A stretch of DNA of 64,000 nucleotides, from contig OW203986.1 in NCBI GenBank assembly GCA_934047225.1, positions 12,651,221 to 12,715,220 on the forward strand, written 5' to 3'. Within the stretch, counting starts at the first letter, position 1. Each line of letters begins with the position of its first letter. The stretch is from Ypsolopha sequella. Taxonomy: Eukaryota > Arthropoda > Insecta > Lepidoptera > Ypsolophidae. Below the pieces are notes generated by a model that worked only from the letters and a program-made list of their open reading frames with translations, ran no database searches and was not told the origin of the DNA. This document shows positions 42,936 to 55,804 of this stretch, piece by piece. A program made the position numbers and the translations under genes.

Positions 42936-44199
42936 TGTATGTACATAATATGTATTAATTCACAAACAAAGAAATGATCGTGGCTCGGATTGGTTCCTAC
43001 AGATTAACATCCACTTTATCAAGGGCATTTCAATAAGCCTATCGCAGGTGCAGTTCTAGTTCTGTGCCTTACCGCCTTCGCTACTGGTTCATTATCTCCT
43101 CTCACAAAAACAGTGAGTAAAGTGCAGACCTCTACACTATCAATGGGTTCTTTATTACATCTATTTCTATATTTATTTTGTGTTTTCGTTGAATTATATT
43201 TGTATTTGCACTGAATTTTGTGATTTGCCAACAATAAATATTCTGTCTGGGAATATTACCGGGACGATTAAATTAAAATCCAATTAGTAGAACGTTATAC
43301 ATAATATATACTTAGTTCTGATAAAAATTATATTATACAATGACGATTTTCAAGTGTTGATCATTTTCAGTTGTCTCTGCGGATTGGAAATAGTCTTGTA
43401 GTTAAAATAAATTATAACAAAAGTTTCTTTAAAGTTACCATGGCTACTATATACTTATGTTGTACTCTTACTATACAAATCTAAGTAATTTATGTAAGTT
43501 AATTAAAAAAAATTACATAAAGCTATATAAGATATTTTTTCCGAAGGAACCCTAAAAGCTCGATCGAACAGCACAGTTAAGTTGTTCCTGTGATGTTGGC
43601 TATGCAGTTTTCAAGTTGTAGCTAATTAGAAAAATAATACTTGTATTTTTTCTGATCATTTTGTATAATTTAAAATTACAAGATGTTAACTTAATTTTGT
43701 ACTTCCTTCAACGGGGTAATCTAGAGCATATAAATTTTTTTGTTTTTTATTTATTCACACAACAATACATAATAAAAGGCTTGCTCATGTCATTCACATC
43801 TCCGTAGTATAGGACGCACTAAGACGAGATTTTAGGAAATTCAAATTATGAAGGAGTGATGTGATAATGATTAATACAGTATATTTGGCAGTGGCAGATC
43901 CAGAAAAATATTTTGAGGAAGCTGAGGTAGGTAAATGTCTTGTAGTACAACATATTTAGGAAATTTTCACAATTAAAGAAATGTGTGAGTCCTATAACGT
44001 ATATTTTAGGGGGCTTAAACCCCCTAGCTTTCCCCCTTTTTTACAAAAGTGTAAATATTAATACATTATTTATAAATAGAATCCCTAGATAAAACATCAA
44101 TAAATCAAACTTTTTTTTTCAATACAAGGAGAGTCCGAAATTCTTCAAACGAATCCCCGAAAATCTGGGGTTGTGTATGCTCTACGCTCATGTACAATC
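42936..44199. other. Unassigned
   Basis: 43888-44040 has 'gatccagaaaaatattttga' and 'gggggcttaaaccccctagc', reminiscent of hAT-like MITE ends, but no clean pair. Confidence 0.3.
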
Positions 44200-44282
44200 T
44201 TAACTGGTGATTCCCACCACTGTAAAGTTTATGTATGATTCGGTTGCCCAATAAACGATTTTGTATTTGTATTTGTATTATA
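44200..44282 (+). mobile_element. LINE 3' end with (TTTGTA)n tail
   Basis: 'gcccaataaacgat' is followed by 'tttgtatttgtatttgta', a LINE-type 3' terminus. Only the last about 80 bp are present. Confidence 0.5.
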
Positions 44283-44565
44283 TGTTTGGGAACGCTGTTC
44301 AGTATAATAAAGATGTTTCAATGTAATTATATGACATGAGTGAATTGTGTGAGTATTTAGTTTACTTTGGGAAAGCATTACAGTATTTATGTGTGAGTGT
44401 TTAATTTTATTAAAATTTACATATGTTTGTATAATAACACTTACATTTACATAGGGTTTAAGTATAACAGTTAAGTAATATTGCAGCATGTCGATAATAA
44501 AATCAACTCTTACACATTTACTCGTTGCTTTAATTTCCTGGCAAAGTTTGTCCAGATTGAATGGA

Positions 44566-44710
44566 TATGTCGTGGTCAGATCGTAGAATGGGCAGGTCGT
44601 AAAATATGAAATAGAAAATCTTTTACTAAAAATAAAAATATAGGTGCGACGACGAACGGAGTTTGGGGAGTCGAGCGAAGCGGAGCGCCCCTCTAATTTT
44701 ACAGAAATAT
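44566..44710 (+). repeat. Dispersed repeat 'G', copy 2
   Basis: 'agatcgtagaatgggcaggt', 'gaaaatcttttact' and 'gtcgagcgaagcggagc' mirror 6695-6850 in the opposite orientation. Confidence 0.6.
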
Positions 44711-45031
44711 GATATTCCTAGGCAGATCATGATATGCCCAACTGCACGATGTGCCGACGACAGACATAGGCGGATATAATTTACGCAATATCATGCAAAA
44801 CTTATTACAAATTTCTCTGTCAATTTTTCGTCAAGTTATGATGACGAGATGTTTGTTTTGTGATTGATGAATGTTGAATGGCTGATGAAAGTAAAAAAAT
44901 TTCTTATGTAATACCAAAATGCTCGTGACTAGATTATATTATAATATAATTTCAGTACAAGTACGGAGGTGCAAGGTTTATTTAAAGGTCTTCAACGAGT
45001 TGAGTTCCTATTATTCTCGATAATTATATAT

Positions 45032-45225
45032 TACTAGCTTTGCCCGCGCTGATTTCGTTTGCATTTTCCGAGGATATATCTTTATGCAAAAAATCACGTC
45101 GATCCGTTGCTCTATCGCTGCGTGAAAGAACGACAAACCAACAAACCAACAAACCAACAAACCAAAAACCAACAAACCAACAAACAAACAAACAAACACA
45201 CTTCAACATTTATAATAGGGGTATG
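45032..45225 (-). mobile_element. Lep1-type repeat, copy 2, with expanded AACAAACC tract
   Basis: Starts 'actagctttgcccgcgct' and includes 'aaaaatcacgtcgatccgtt' and 'gcgtgaaagaac'. An expanded 'aacaaacc' tandem tract runs from about 45131 to 45197 before 'tttataataggggta'. Confidence 0.75.
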
Positions 45226-45659
45226 GGGGTACGGATAGTAATTTGGATAATTTTTCCTTATTTTGTCAAGAGATTGATAATTAAAAAATATACTCGTAAC
45301 TTTATCATTTTATGACGTGAAATTGTGAAATAAAGTACAAAGTGACTGTTTTGAAAATAAAGTCCTTATATAAATACGAGTAAATCACTCGCCTCATTAC
45401 ACCACGGGTCCTATTGCCTAAATTTATCATCTTTCGCTTTTCATTATCTAAAAACTTTCATGAAGTACGTTTTACTATGGCCTCTATCACCGTAATCAAT
45501 TGAAGAAAAAACCTAATGGCGGTCTCCATACGAAATAACCTCGAAAAAATAGCATTTTTAAAGTAATCATTTACTTCCCACCTTTACTTCCAAAACATGA
45601 GTACTAAAAAAAAATTTAAAAATAAAACACGGCTAAAGGTAATTTCGTAAAGATTACGG

Positions 45660-45910
45660 GAAAATATTAGGGTTCCATAGCGGGAGCTGCGAATTGTTTG
45701 CAAGGCGCTGTACCATTTTAGCGGCTTGTTTTTGTCATGGCATCTATGTACTTTACCTATACTATATTGTTATTTACCATGATATTTTTAAGCTACTAAG
45801 GCTACTGTGTTACTGTGTAATTATTATCATCATCGTAGCAGAAGCACCGTACTTTGTTTCAGTATTAACAAAACTACCATATAAAGGACGTTACAGCAAT
45901 TTTATGGCAG
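45660..45910 (-). mobile_element. Repeat 'J' long-variant fragment
   Basis: On the minus strand it has 'catggtaaataacaa', 'tacatagatgccatgacaaa' and 'aacaagccgctaaaat', as in 55890-55990. Confidence 0.55.
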
Positions 45911-46440
45911 TTCTGTATTGTCGTTTCACTTAATTTACGATTACTAGTGGCAAAAGTGGAGCGTGATAATAAAATTATTTTTAGTTTTTGTTTATATTAA
46001 AACGTATACTTTGCAGAATTGGTAACCCATTTACATAGTTTTGTTTTGATAATCTACCTAAATTATTTACGGGCGTCGTGGACTTAAGGGCCCGTTATCC
46101 GTGACATTGAGCACCTCATTTTGAATCAAGTAGAACTGAAGTCTATGATCCTATATTATAGTTTAAAATAGCGCGCTCTGAGCCGTGGCTGTAACGACAG
46201 CCGAAACACACATTTTTCGCTTAAAAAAACGTAATGTAAATTTTATATAAAACGAAAAAAACATGAAAAATCAATCAAGTTTCGGATTTTTAGTTGATCG
46301 AGCAAAGTATAGCGTATCGTGTTTTGTTTGAACCGCAAAAATATTTGCAGAAAGAATACAATATCTGATTAGATTTCAGATTTTTTCAGACGTAAAATAT
46401 CACAATTTCATGGTTTAAAATGAATCAGAATCATATGAAA
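45911..46440. other. Unassigned
   Basis: No feature recognised. Confidence 0.35.
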
Positions 46441-46545
46441 ATTATTATTACATACGGCTTGAACACTCACGTGTGATTGTTGTTGACTATATGCCAACCG
46501 TTTCACCGATACAATTTCGGCATTATCAAGGCGAGCTCACGCGAG
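46441..46545 (+). repeat. Dispersed repeat 'X', copy 2 (uninterrupted)
   Basis: Matches 10061-10245 without the 59-bp insertion; the join reads 'gactatatgccaaccg' at 46485-46500. Confidence 0.75.
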
Positions 46546-47706
46546 TTTTAATAATATTACAGAATCATATGGTTCAAAATGAATCAGAAAAGAGACAAAA
46601 TTGGGATAAGCCCAATAAGTCCGGTCGTCTTGAGTGCAGCAACCCAGTTGTGGGCAATGACCAAGTGTAATACTATTTCATTGTTGCTGTTACGTACACG
46701 CTCAATGAAACTTTCGGAACCGATTTCGTTGCGGGCACAAAATTAAAAACATGTGTTATTAGAGAAATAACATTACGAAATAGATGTTACAGCTAAGACT
46801 CACATTGATTTATGCAAGAAAAACTCGACGTTTCGGTCAACTTAAAAGTGACCTTCATCAGGCTCCACGGGGTGCCCCGGCGCGTGCGACACCCTCGCGA
46901 TAACAGTCTCAGTGTGGTGAGTCTTAGGGACACTCACCCTAATTTTAGTAGAGATAACATTTTGGCAATAATATAATATAATACTGTAAAACTTAATCTA
47001 GATTCCATTTTCGATGCGAGATCAGTATTATTTTTTTGATTTTATCTAAAACAATAAAAATACATTCGGCTACAGCTTTTGTTCAGTTTACGTTTTCTAG
47101 TTTTGTTTCTTGTCACGATATGATTCTCCCGATTTTTAGTTCTAATTTGGCATATATCTAGATTACATTATTAAAATATTATAAAAAGATTCCATTTTGT
47201 GTTTGTGTTTGCATAGAGATTTGCGCATGATGGCTGTCCGTCGGAATAATTAGCAACTCGGTTCGTGTTGTAAAACCAATTTAAAATAAAGTCCTCATCA
47301 GCTCGCACTGCAACATGGCTGTTACGTCAGTCGCTGCGGCTGACAAGTGCGAAAATAGTGTGTTTTTAATTTATTTTATACAAAATAAAATTAATTTCCA
47401 AGGACTGAGAAAACCAAGTCATTTTATATTATTTTGTCTAGAAGTTTATAAATTTTAATACTGTTTCGATAAAAACTGCAGCAGTTATGTTGCTACAAGT
47501 GAACAAAAAATCGAGAAATACGGGTAAACTTTGAATTTTCTTGCTTTACTTCTGTATGTTATAATGAAATTCAGGAAAAACCACATCACTATTTGTATCA
47601 TTCAGATTACTATGTATTTTTCTTCTGTTGAAAAATGCTATACTAGTTACCGTATAAAATGGTTACAAAGTTACTTAGTTCAAGGTCGTTGGCGTTGGTA
47701 GAAACC
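46546..47706. other. Unassigned, with a possible retroelement UTR motif at 46815-46880
   Basis: 'gacgtttcggtcaacttaaa' and 'gtgaccttcatcaggct' recall the inverted 'gatgaagg...cgaaacgtc' motif of insect retroelement UTRs. Weak evidence only. Confidence 0.3.
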
Positions 47707-48180
47707 TTAAGGCCCTTAATACCGCCAAATGGGTACTTTCTAAAGCCTACTCCTCTTTTATGGCCAAACCAAAAATATTGAAAAAATGTATTATGGATTA
47801 TCAACTCTAGGATAAAATATGCAACATTTTTCTTTTTCGTACCACCAAAACTTCTGTATGAAAAATTGTTTTAACTGAATGGTGTTTTTTGGCTTGAATT
47901 CCCTACTGCTCCTAAGCGGCTTAGGCGATTTAATTCATTTATGCTTTGATAAATAGATAAACTTGATAGCCATAAATATAACATAGAATTATTCAATCGA
48001 ACAATCACGTCCATGTGAAAAGTATTATTTTCTCCTATTTTGCCCTATCAAGGACGCAGCGAGCGTCGTAACAGCCACCACGCATTGTCCACTGATATGA
48101 ACGTTATTTCAATGTCATTTCCGTTGATATTCGTACAGACAAACATCGAGCTGCTAATTTGGCGACGGTAATCGCCTTAA
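47707..48180. mobile_element. 474-bp TTAA-flanked MITE, copy 2
   Basis: TTAA at both ends, termini 'ggcccttaataccgcc' and 'ggcgacggtaatcgcc'. About 88 percent identical to copy 1 by eye, with the same total length. Confidence 0.85.
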
Positions 48181-48714
48181 TGTACGCGTATATTTTATGA
48201 AAGTTTGAAGTCTTAAACCCCGATTATGTACGGAATTTGGCTTAATGCCCCGTTGATAAATCGAATAATTTCACGTTTACGAAGGCAGTTATTTCAACAT
48301 TGTGTTTCCAACTAAATAATGTCCTTTTAATGTAAGAAACATTGTAGGTGCTCATGCGAACATTTGCTATGCTAAACGAGCATTTAATGCGAGTTCCATT
48401 TATGAATATTAACCAGTTTCGCGCCAAACAATCATTTTTCATTAAAATATGAATATTGTTTGTCAAGTCTGCTAAAAACTTATTGGCGGTAAAGTAAAAA
48501 GGGAATGCGACAGCTAAGTGAGCTTTTACAGTGTTAAGCCGAGAAAATGCAATAAAGCCCTGATTTAGAGTTGCTATAAATAAACGTTTTTATGTCATTT
48601 TTCTATAAAAAATTATATTTTTTTTATATGCAACTCCTTGTGTTCTGACAATAATGATTTGCAATTATGTACATATTTATGGAAGAAATAAGCGGGAGTT
48701 TCAAATAATTTGGG
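48181..48714. other. Unassigned
   Basis: No feature recognised. Confidence 0.35.
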
Positions 48715-49285
48715 CAAGTGCGAGTCAGGCTCGCGCACAAAGGGTTCCTCCTCACAATATAGGTACGGAACCCTAAAAATATTATGGTAAATAACAACAA
48801 TATAGATAAAAAGAAGCCGCTGGATTGAATTGGTAGCGCCTGACAAACAATTCGACACCCTCTTAAGTCATCAATTATTTAAGAGCCTAGCTCTTGTCGG
48901 TGAAGCATTTATCATCGGTCTCTGTCCGGAGCCGAATCCTTGAATTCTTAAGAGCCTAGCTCTTGTCAGTTTAGCATCTTTCATCGTTCTCTGTCCAGAA
49001 ACAAATCCTTTAATTATCTGAGTGCGGAACCCTAACAATATATTAACCGCTACACATTTTCTGTAATCTTTACGCAATCACAATCACCCATTACCATTAC
49101 TTTTTCCATATTTTGTGGTCATCTTGTTTCGGAGATAAAGGGGAATATGATAAGATGATAACGTTAAAATAAAACCGGCCAAGTGCGAGAATAAATAGAC
49201 CACAGAAGATAGACGGACGGACGGATATACAAACAGACAGCGGAGGCTTAGTATGTTGTCCCTTTGTGTGAACGGAACCCTAGAA
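48715..49285 (+). mobile_element. Repeat 'J' composite
   Basis: 'gcaagtgcgagtcaggctcg' and 'aagggttcctcc' start one J-type head. A second head 'accggccaagtgcgag' at 49174 runs to 'ggaaccctagaaac' at 49285. The two may be separate insertions. Confidence 0.55.
48881..49018 (+). repeat. 69-bp tandem duplication
   Basis: 'aagagcctagctcttgtc' starts at 48881 and again at 48950. The two units then align through 'tctctgtcc' and 'aatcctt'. The two have diverged by about 15 percent by eye. Confidence 0.75.
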
Positions 49286-50754
49286 ACAGTGTATTTGTTT
49301 TAAAATCATTTACAAATTGCAAATGGCGTAAATAACCAAATAAACTTGTATTTTATTGCTCCAAATAAGTACTTTCTCGAGAATAGTCTACTAACTACAA
49401 ACTTTCATCTTCACACGCACTTACACAATCCGTTATCGTTTGGTGTATAATCGACCGCAAAGTAAGCTTTCCAACATCTGCCAAAATCTGCGCAAAAAAA
49501 AAAACATAAATCTAGTCTTACTTACCTATATTTTTTTGACACCTGGCCATCCATACACTCACGGACAAAATTAGAAGAACGCAAAAAAAAATATGGGTAG
49601 CAAATAAGCTTATTTAAAGGGTAAGCGGGAAGAAAGGTCATTGTCAGTTTTTTTTTCATAAATTAAGTTAAAAGCGCCATTTTTTAAATATCTGGAGAAC
49701 AATGATTGAGCAAAAAACTAGAAAAAAATAACACAGACCACAGAATATTCGCTTTTTAAAATATACCGGGCTCGAGAAGTTTAAAAACGGAACTTAAAAA
49801 AGGGTCATAAATAAAGCAAAAGTAAAAAAATATTGTCTATAAATATGGAGCTATGGGCTGACAGTAAAGTTTGCTTTTGAAGAAAAAAAAAAAACGGTGC
49901 TTACAATAATTAACTGTGATTACAATAACTGCCCACTAAGAGTTCTTAAGGCTCCAGTCCCCTAAAAATCAGTATTCTTGCAGAATTATCAGAAAAGAAA
50001 GATTTTATTTTAGTTAGTATGAAAGCAATAAATAAAATACACTTTCCGTTAATTTATAGTGTGGAATTTGAAGATTTCAAAACTTATTTTTTCATTTACT
50101 TTAATGCTACTTTTATTAGGTTTTTTAGGCTTTAAACATACCTTTATTTATGTTCTACGCGTTGAGAGTCTCATTCATGCACACGTCACGTAAAAATTAT
50201 GACAAAAACAAGAAATTTATTCAGGTAACATTTATTCCTATACATTCCATTTAACAATAATCTTACCTGGTTACTTTTTTGGATAATACTTTAGTTTTCT
50301 TATTTCCAGTGCTTTAAGTAGTTGTGATTTTATGAATTCAACCACTGATAAAATATTTTTTTTCTACTAGATAACTATCGTTTAGCGTAGTCAAATTTAA
50401 AACACGTAGAATAGAACTATTAATAAGTGAAATAACAAAAACCGGTATTTAAAAAAATATTTTAAGAACATTTATCAAATCGAAACTTATCGAGAGTTTA
50501 AAACACAAAACGCGTCGATATTTCCCTCAGTTTCGCTGGGACATCGCAGCGTTCAGACGTGTGTTGTGTAGCTCGACGTCATTTTACCTCCCGCTCGCAC
50601 GGTTGCTCCCTTTCCCTCGCGTAGATTCTTATGGAGAGGCGAACTGTATCATGAAAGTTGCTCTACTTGAATATTGCACTTATCATTTAATAAGTAAACA
50701 ACTATGGATAAAATATTTTTTGAATATTTTAAGAAATCCCTGTTTCGATATAAT
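49286..50754. other. Unassigned; possible Tc1-like trace at 49557-49580
   Basis: 'cactcacggacaaaattaga' resembles a Tc1-like terminus, but no partner was found. A GC-richer patch at 50530-50640 has no supported role. Confidence 0.3.
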
Positions 50755-51510
50755 AAAGTCTAATCTACGTCCGTCCGTATTTCACAGCATCATAACTTTA
50801 GCAACGTAAAGATAAAGACATGAAACTTGGCACAAAAATAGCATTAATTTGCCTACATATTACATTGTAAAAAAAATATGAAAAATTTGAAATTGTTTAA
50901 AATATTTTCAAAACAAAAGTGAGACAAATAAAAAATATCCTAAAAATACAATATGGGTATCAAACTGTAGACACTAAAAAGGTGATTGTAAAAATATATA
51001 CCTTTACAATATTTACTGGCACTGGTTTTGTGAAATCTTTAAAAAAACTACAATAATGTGTATGTCCGAAACTGGTAGACCGAAAAATATGAAAAAAATG
51101 TCCATTATAGATCATAATTGACCAATAACCGAGAAAACTATAGTGTTTTAAATATATAAAAAAAGTAAAATAAATAAAAAAAAATATTTATAAAAATACA
51201 ATATGGGTATCACATTGTAGGTATTAAAAAGCTTATTGTAATAATATATAGTTTGGCTATATTTAATTGCATCTATTTCGAGAAATCCTTGAAAATCTAT
51301 AAAAAAATGTATGTCCCCCCTCTTATCTCCAAAACTGGTGGGCCGAAAAATATGAAAAAAATCATGGTAATATGCGTTTACGTAAGAATTACAGAAAAAA
51401 TTAAGCGGTTGAGAAATTTACAAAAAAAATTATAAAACTAAATTTATCATCCACAATACGGAACCCTAGGTTCTGACTAGAGTCTGACTCGCACTTGGCC
51501 CGTTTTTTTT
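50755..51510 (-). mobile_element. Repeat 'J', long variant
   Basis: The 51510 side reads, on minus, 'acgggccaagtgcgagtcag' and ends its head with 'agggttccgta'. The far side has 'tgctgtgaaatacggacgga' with 'agtttcatgtctttatc'-type sequence. The interior has an internally repeated AT-rich block ('tacaatatgggtatca' at about 50947 and 51197). Confidence 0.6.
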
Positions 51511-51750
51511 CAAGATGTTTGCGGTAGGCCGTTTTTTGGGCGGTTTTAATTTAGTTTTCGGAGCTTTTATTACTACCCTTAATTTTTACCATAAGTATCC
51601 GGTTATCCGGATAATACATTATCCGTCATCCGGATAGTAAAAATCTGCGAATAATTGCATGCCCTAATTCGCTTAGATTAAGTTATGTTAATGTGTGTTA
51701 ATTCGAAAACCCGTAAAGCCGTATTTTAGAAGTTGTGGTCTAAAAAACCC

Positions 51751-54236
51751 ACGGGGATGGCGTGACACAAATTTTATACCAGCACCGCTGTCGCCACTTT
51801 TTGGAATAACTAAAGCCGAAGCTACATCCTTTTTATTACTTTACTTACTTTTATTTAAAATATCTTAAAAAGCTATCGAAGTCACTAAAACTGACAGTCG
51901 AGATAACAACGTGCTAGACAATAATGCATCAAAACAAAAGAACGTACGCAACTGCGGTTCTTATCATTAAAACATCACATTTCTAAAACTAAATTTTTTA
52001 CCTTTTTTATTGCACCTTAGTCATAACCATGGACACACAAACTGACAGACACTTAATTACCGTAAGAGTTTCTATTTTTGATATTATATTACTTAAAGAA
52101 CTGATTGTAATATGTGTGTGAGTATTAGGAATACATAATTTTAAATGTTTTCATTGTTACGATTTGATTATTAATTTTCTACATTTACAAATTTTATAAA
52201 GGTATTTTTTATGTCAGGCATTAGTTAAATGAAAATCTTGATGAATAAAGAAATTTTCGGGCACAACTACAGTCAGGAACACAGGACCGTGCGGTCTATA
52301 ATGCCTAGATGCAGTTTAAGGTGTGACTAGGAATTTTGCCATTGCAATCTTAACCCAATGCACTAGGATGCATTTGACTAAAAATGCACTTGAAATTTTT
52401 CACTACAAACGATGGTCGCTAGCCTCCCGGCACGCTCCTGGATAAGTTCTAGACATAAATCTCTGCATAAGACTTGCAGGTGTTAGCGAAAAGCGTTGTC
52501 ACACTTTACTTTTGTTCTGTGACCGTAGCAACTAAATAATCCCAAATACCTTATCTTGGGTTTTATAAAAACTAGCACGGGTTCGTTGCTACGTCATTTC
52601 GTGATTCCCGAAGTATTTTTCCTTGTTAGCCAAGCGATTAAACTCATAGGTATAGGTCAAATAATTATTTGACTTATCGACCCGTTGTAATGAGGATAAC
52701 GATCACTAAAAGGTATGTATCGCTAGGAATGACCATGTGTGGCAAAGCCGAATGATGTCATTGGGAATTCGACAGAATTCCAGCCAAGTTTGCGTCATGT
52801 GTGTAGCTAATTAAAAATTATCGCTGCGTCCCGTTGCTATATGCGCACCTTTGAAAACAAAATCACGGCAGAACTTTTGTATGTTGCGAAGTGTTCGCTG
52901 ATGAGTCCCAAGCCGCGCTCTCGATAAGCCTGAGTAAAATACATGGTTTTTTTCTTCAAAGATAGCACAGTCGCCGCACCTCATTCCATTGTGTGACCGC
53001 GAGCTCCATGCAGCGTTGGAGAGTCCGAGCGGTCTTATCGGTAGCTCGGTGGTACGTACGGCCAAGACGGCCGGAGCAGCACCTGGTCGGTGTGCAAGTT
53101 AATCTTGTACGGAGTTTGAAAAAGTTAGCATGTCAAAACGTATGCACGTTGTATTAGCTACATTAGGTACAAACCCAACTTTAGTTTAAAAACAAACGGT
53201 ATGATAACATTTATTTAATTATGGCATAAAAATATGGTGAAATTCCGTTGACGTCAGGGTTTCAGGCAAACCACAGAAATAGTTGCCTATTATTGCAATA
53301 TTATCGGCATTATTTCTGATGGGTGACGCAAAAGTATAAACCGCTCGCGATTTAACCACAATTATTTATTAATTTTATTTCAGGATTATTGCCTAAATGC
53401 CTAATCAATTTTCCTTACATTGCATCATTGGATCGTTCACGTCACAGCCGATGATATCAGCAAGCTATGGGCTGTGCAGCTGTCATTTTCTTACTTTTCT
53501 GCAACACCTGCAAGTCTTGTGCAGAGATTTATGTCTAGAACTTATCCAGGAGCGTGCCGGGAGCCTAGCGACCATCGTTTGTAGTGAAAAAATTCAAGTG
53601 CATTTTTAGTCAAATGCATCCTAGTGCATTGGGTTAAGATTGCAATGGCAAAATTCCTAGTCACACCTTAAACTGCATCTAGGCATTATAGACCGCACGG
53701 TCCTGTGTTCCTGACTGTAGTTGTGCCCGAAAATTTCTTTATTCATCAAGATTTTCATTTAACTAATGCCTGACATAAAAAATACCTTTATAAAATTTGG
53801 AAATGTAGAAAATTAATAATCAAATCGTAACAATGAAGACATTTAAAATTATGTATTCCTAATACTCACACACATATTACAATCAGTTCTTTAAGTAATA
53901 TAATATCAAAAATAGAAACTCTTACGGTAATTAAGTGTCTGTCAGTTTGTGTGTCCATGGTTATGACTAAGGTGCAATAAAAAAGGTAAAAAATTTAGTT
54001 TTAGAAATGTGATGTTTTAATGATAAGAACCGCAGTTGCGTACGTTCTTTTGTTTTGATGCATTATTGTCTAGCACGTTGTTATCTCGACTGTCAGTTTT
54101 AGTGACTTCGATAGCTTTTTAAGATATTTTAAATAAAAGCAAGTAAAGTAATAAAAAGGATGTAGCTTCGGCTTTAGTTATTCCAAAAAGTGGCGACAGC
54201 GGTGCTGGTATAAAATTTGTGTCACGCCATCCCCGT
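51751..54236. mobile_element. 2486-bp element with 734-bp terminal inverted repeats
   Basis: The left arm (51751-52484) and right arm (53503-54236) are the same length and roughly 99 percent identical by eye, with single-base differences at a handful of places. The outer end reads 'acggggatggcgtgacacaa'. The spacer (52485-53502, 1018 bp) has only short frames: 84 codons on minus (52811-53065) and 70 codons on plus starting just inside the right arm after a 'tttcag' acceptor-like site. Neither resembles a transposase I know. The last about 55 bp occur alone at 18733-18790, so the ends belong to a dispersed family. Long terminal repeats of this kind are known from fold-back and Galileo-type (P superfamily) elements, but no target duplication was visible. 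Confidence 0.8.
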
Positions 54237-54634
54237 TTGCTTTTGCAAATTCATTTTGTTTGTTCCGATAAACAAACCAAACTTTGTAAATTACCGTTAC
54301 TTGAATAATTAAAAATCTTCACATGTCAAATTTTAAGTAATCGTACACTCATTTAACGAAGTAGAGCAACATTCAGGTGCGGTCTCTAACATCTTAATGC
54401 AGCGGGGGGAGCGCCACTTCTAAAGCCTCAGGTAAGATGAAAGCGAAATGTTGCAAAGAGAGTCTGGGGCCTTAAAGAATAACGTAAGCAAGTTTTTTCT
54501 ACTTATTTCAAAACTGCCTTCTGCTGACTATGATCCCTCTTCTGTCAAATAGTCTAGATGTGATTAGTTGTGTTCTGTCAAACTTATAACTGAACATTTT
54601 ACTTATTCTTTTATTTTTAATACAGGTATACTTA

Positions 54635-54636
54635 TG

Positions 54637-54668
<32 letters not shown>

Positions 54669-54672
54669 TACA
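54635..54672. repeat. (TA)n microsatellite
   Basis: About 17 TA units with one interruption. Confidence 0.9.
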
Positions 54673-54684
54673 TAGACATCCACT

Positions 54685-54842
54685 GAAAATCAGCGCCATG
54701 GCGCTTAGCCATGCTCATGCATGACACATGCTGAGTGGAGGGGACCTACTTGGTAATATAGTCTCTAGTTGCTAGTTTTAAGTAAAAATTTTGAAATACC
54801 AAATAAAGCTATTCTATTCCATTCTAACCTATTCTATTCTAT
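54685..54842 (+). mobile_element. LINE-like 3' end 'M', copy 3
   Basis: 'ctgaaaatcagcgccatggc', 'catgctgagtgg', a UTR, 'aaataaagc' and a (TATTC)n tail. Same 3' family as 17590 and 25440, with a third type of tail. Confidence 0.65.
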
Positions 54843-55583
54843 AAAAAAATTATCAGGTAGAATTTGCATGGTTCCTTTTTTTACTTTATATTAATTTTTG
54901 GCATTAGCTTCCTAAAGTAATGTTTTTTTAAACTTTATAAAAGTTTTGAGTCATAAATGACTTACAACTAATCGAATGTTAATGGGCAACACTTCTTCAA
55001 TATTTTCTGAAAAATTACCTCAAAATATATAGAAAATTTAATCCATCCAAAATCCAAGAGCTTAGCAGAAAAATAAAACGTTTTATACAAACCAATCACT
55101 GATTTATTTTCTGCGGCTCTTACCGCATCAAAATAAAATCCCAAAGCCCCGATTCTTCCAATACAAACATGACACGATTAAACCGCGAGCAATGAACCTT
55201 GGTCCGTGACTTCCTCTTTAGCATGACAACAGTGGGAAACTCTTCAAGAGCCAACAGGAGCGTAGCGAGGCTCTTTGTTCTTTGCTCGAGGAGACAGAAC
55301 ATGGCTCAAGTTCTAATGATCCAGCTATTATGATGCGCTTCTAGTGAGGTAGGGTCACCATTTCACCAATCAAGTTTTCGTCAGTTTGAAAATATTTATC
55401 AGGCGGCGACGTATGGCGTACGGGCTCAACAAGACCCGTTATATGTCAATACTCGTATTAATTTGGAAACCCATCATTTGAGAACTCTCATGAATTTTAT
55501 ATGAAACAACTTCGTCAAACAATTTTTAATGTAACTTTAATCACCTGTTTTGTAGCTTAACAATCGATCAACAGACCAGCGGG
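54843..55583. other. Unassigned
   Basis: No feature recognised. Confidence 0.35.
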
Positions 55584-55720
55584 TCTACCGCGTAATTCTC
55601 ATTTTCATCAAAATTTGACGTGCGTGCGACGACGCCCGCCTAACATGCCATCTCTTTTGCACGCGTTGAATTTCGCATGCATTTGCTTGAAGTTGATACA
55701 AATGAGAATTACGCGGTAGA
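55584..55720. mobile_element. 137-bp MITE 'S'
   Basis: Ends 'tctaccgcgtaattctcatt' and 'aatgagaattacgcggtaga' are perfect complements over 20 bases. Confidence 0.8.
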
Positions 55721-55804
55721 GCCCCAGATAGAGAATTGGGATTTTAATTTGTCGACGCAACCCTTATAACAGCTATTCTTGTCTGAAGTAGGGCAAAAAG
55801 ACTG

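Noticed and set aside
49557..49580. Tc1-like element end
   Set aside because: One suggestive terminus without an inverted partner or transposase.
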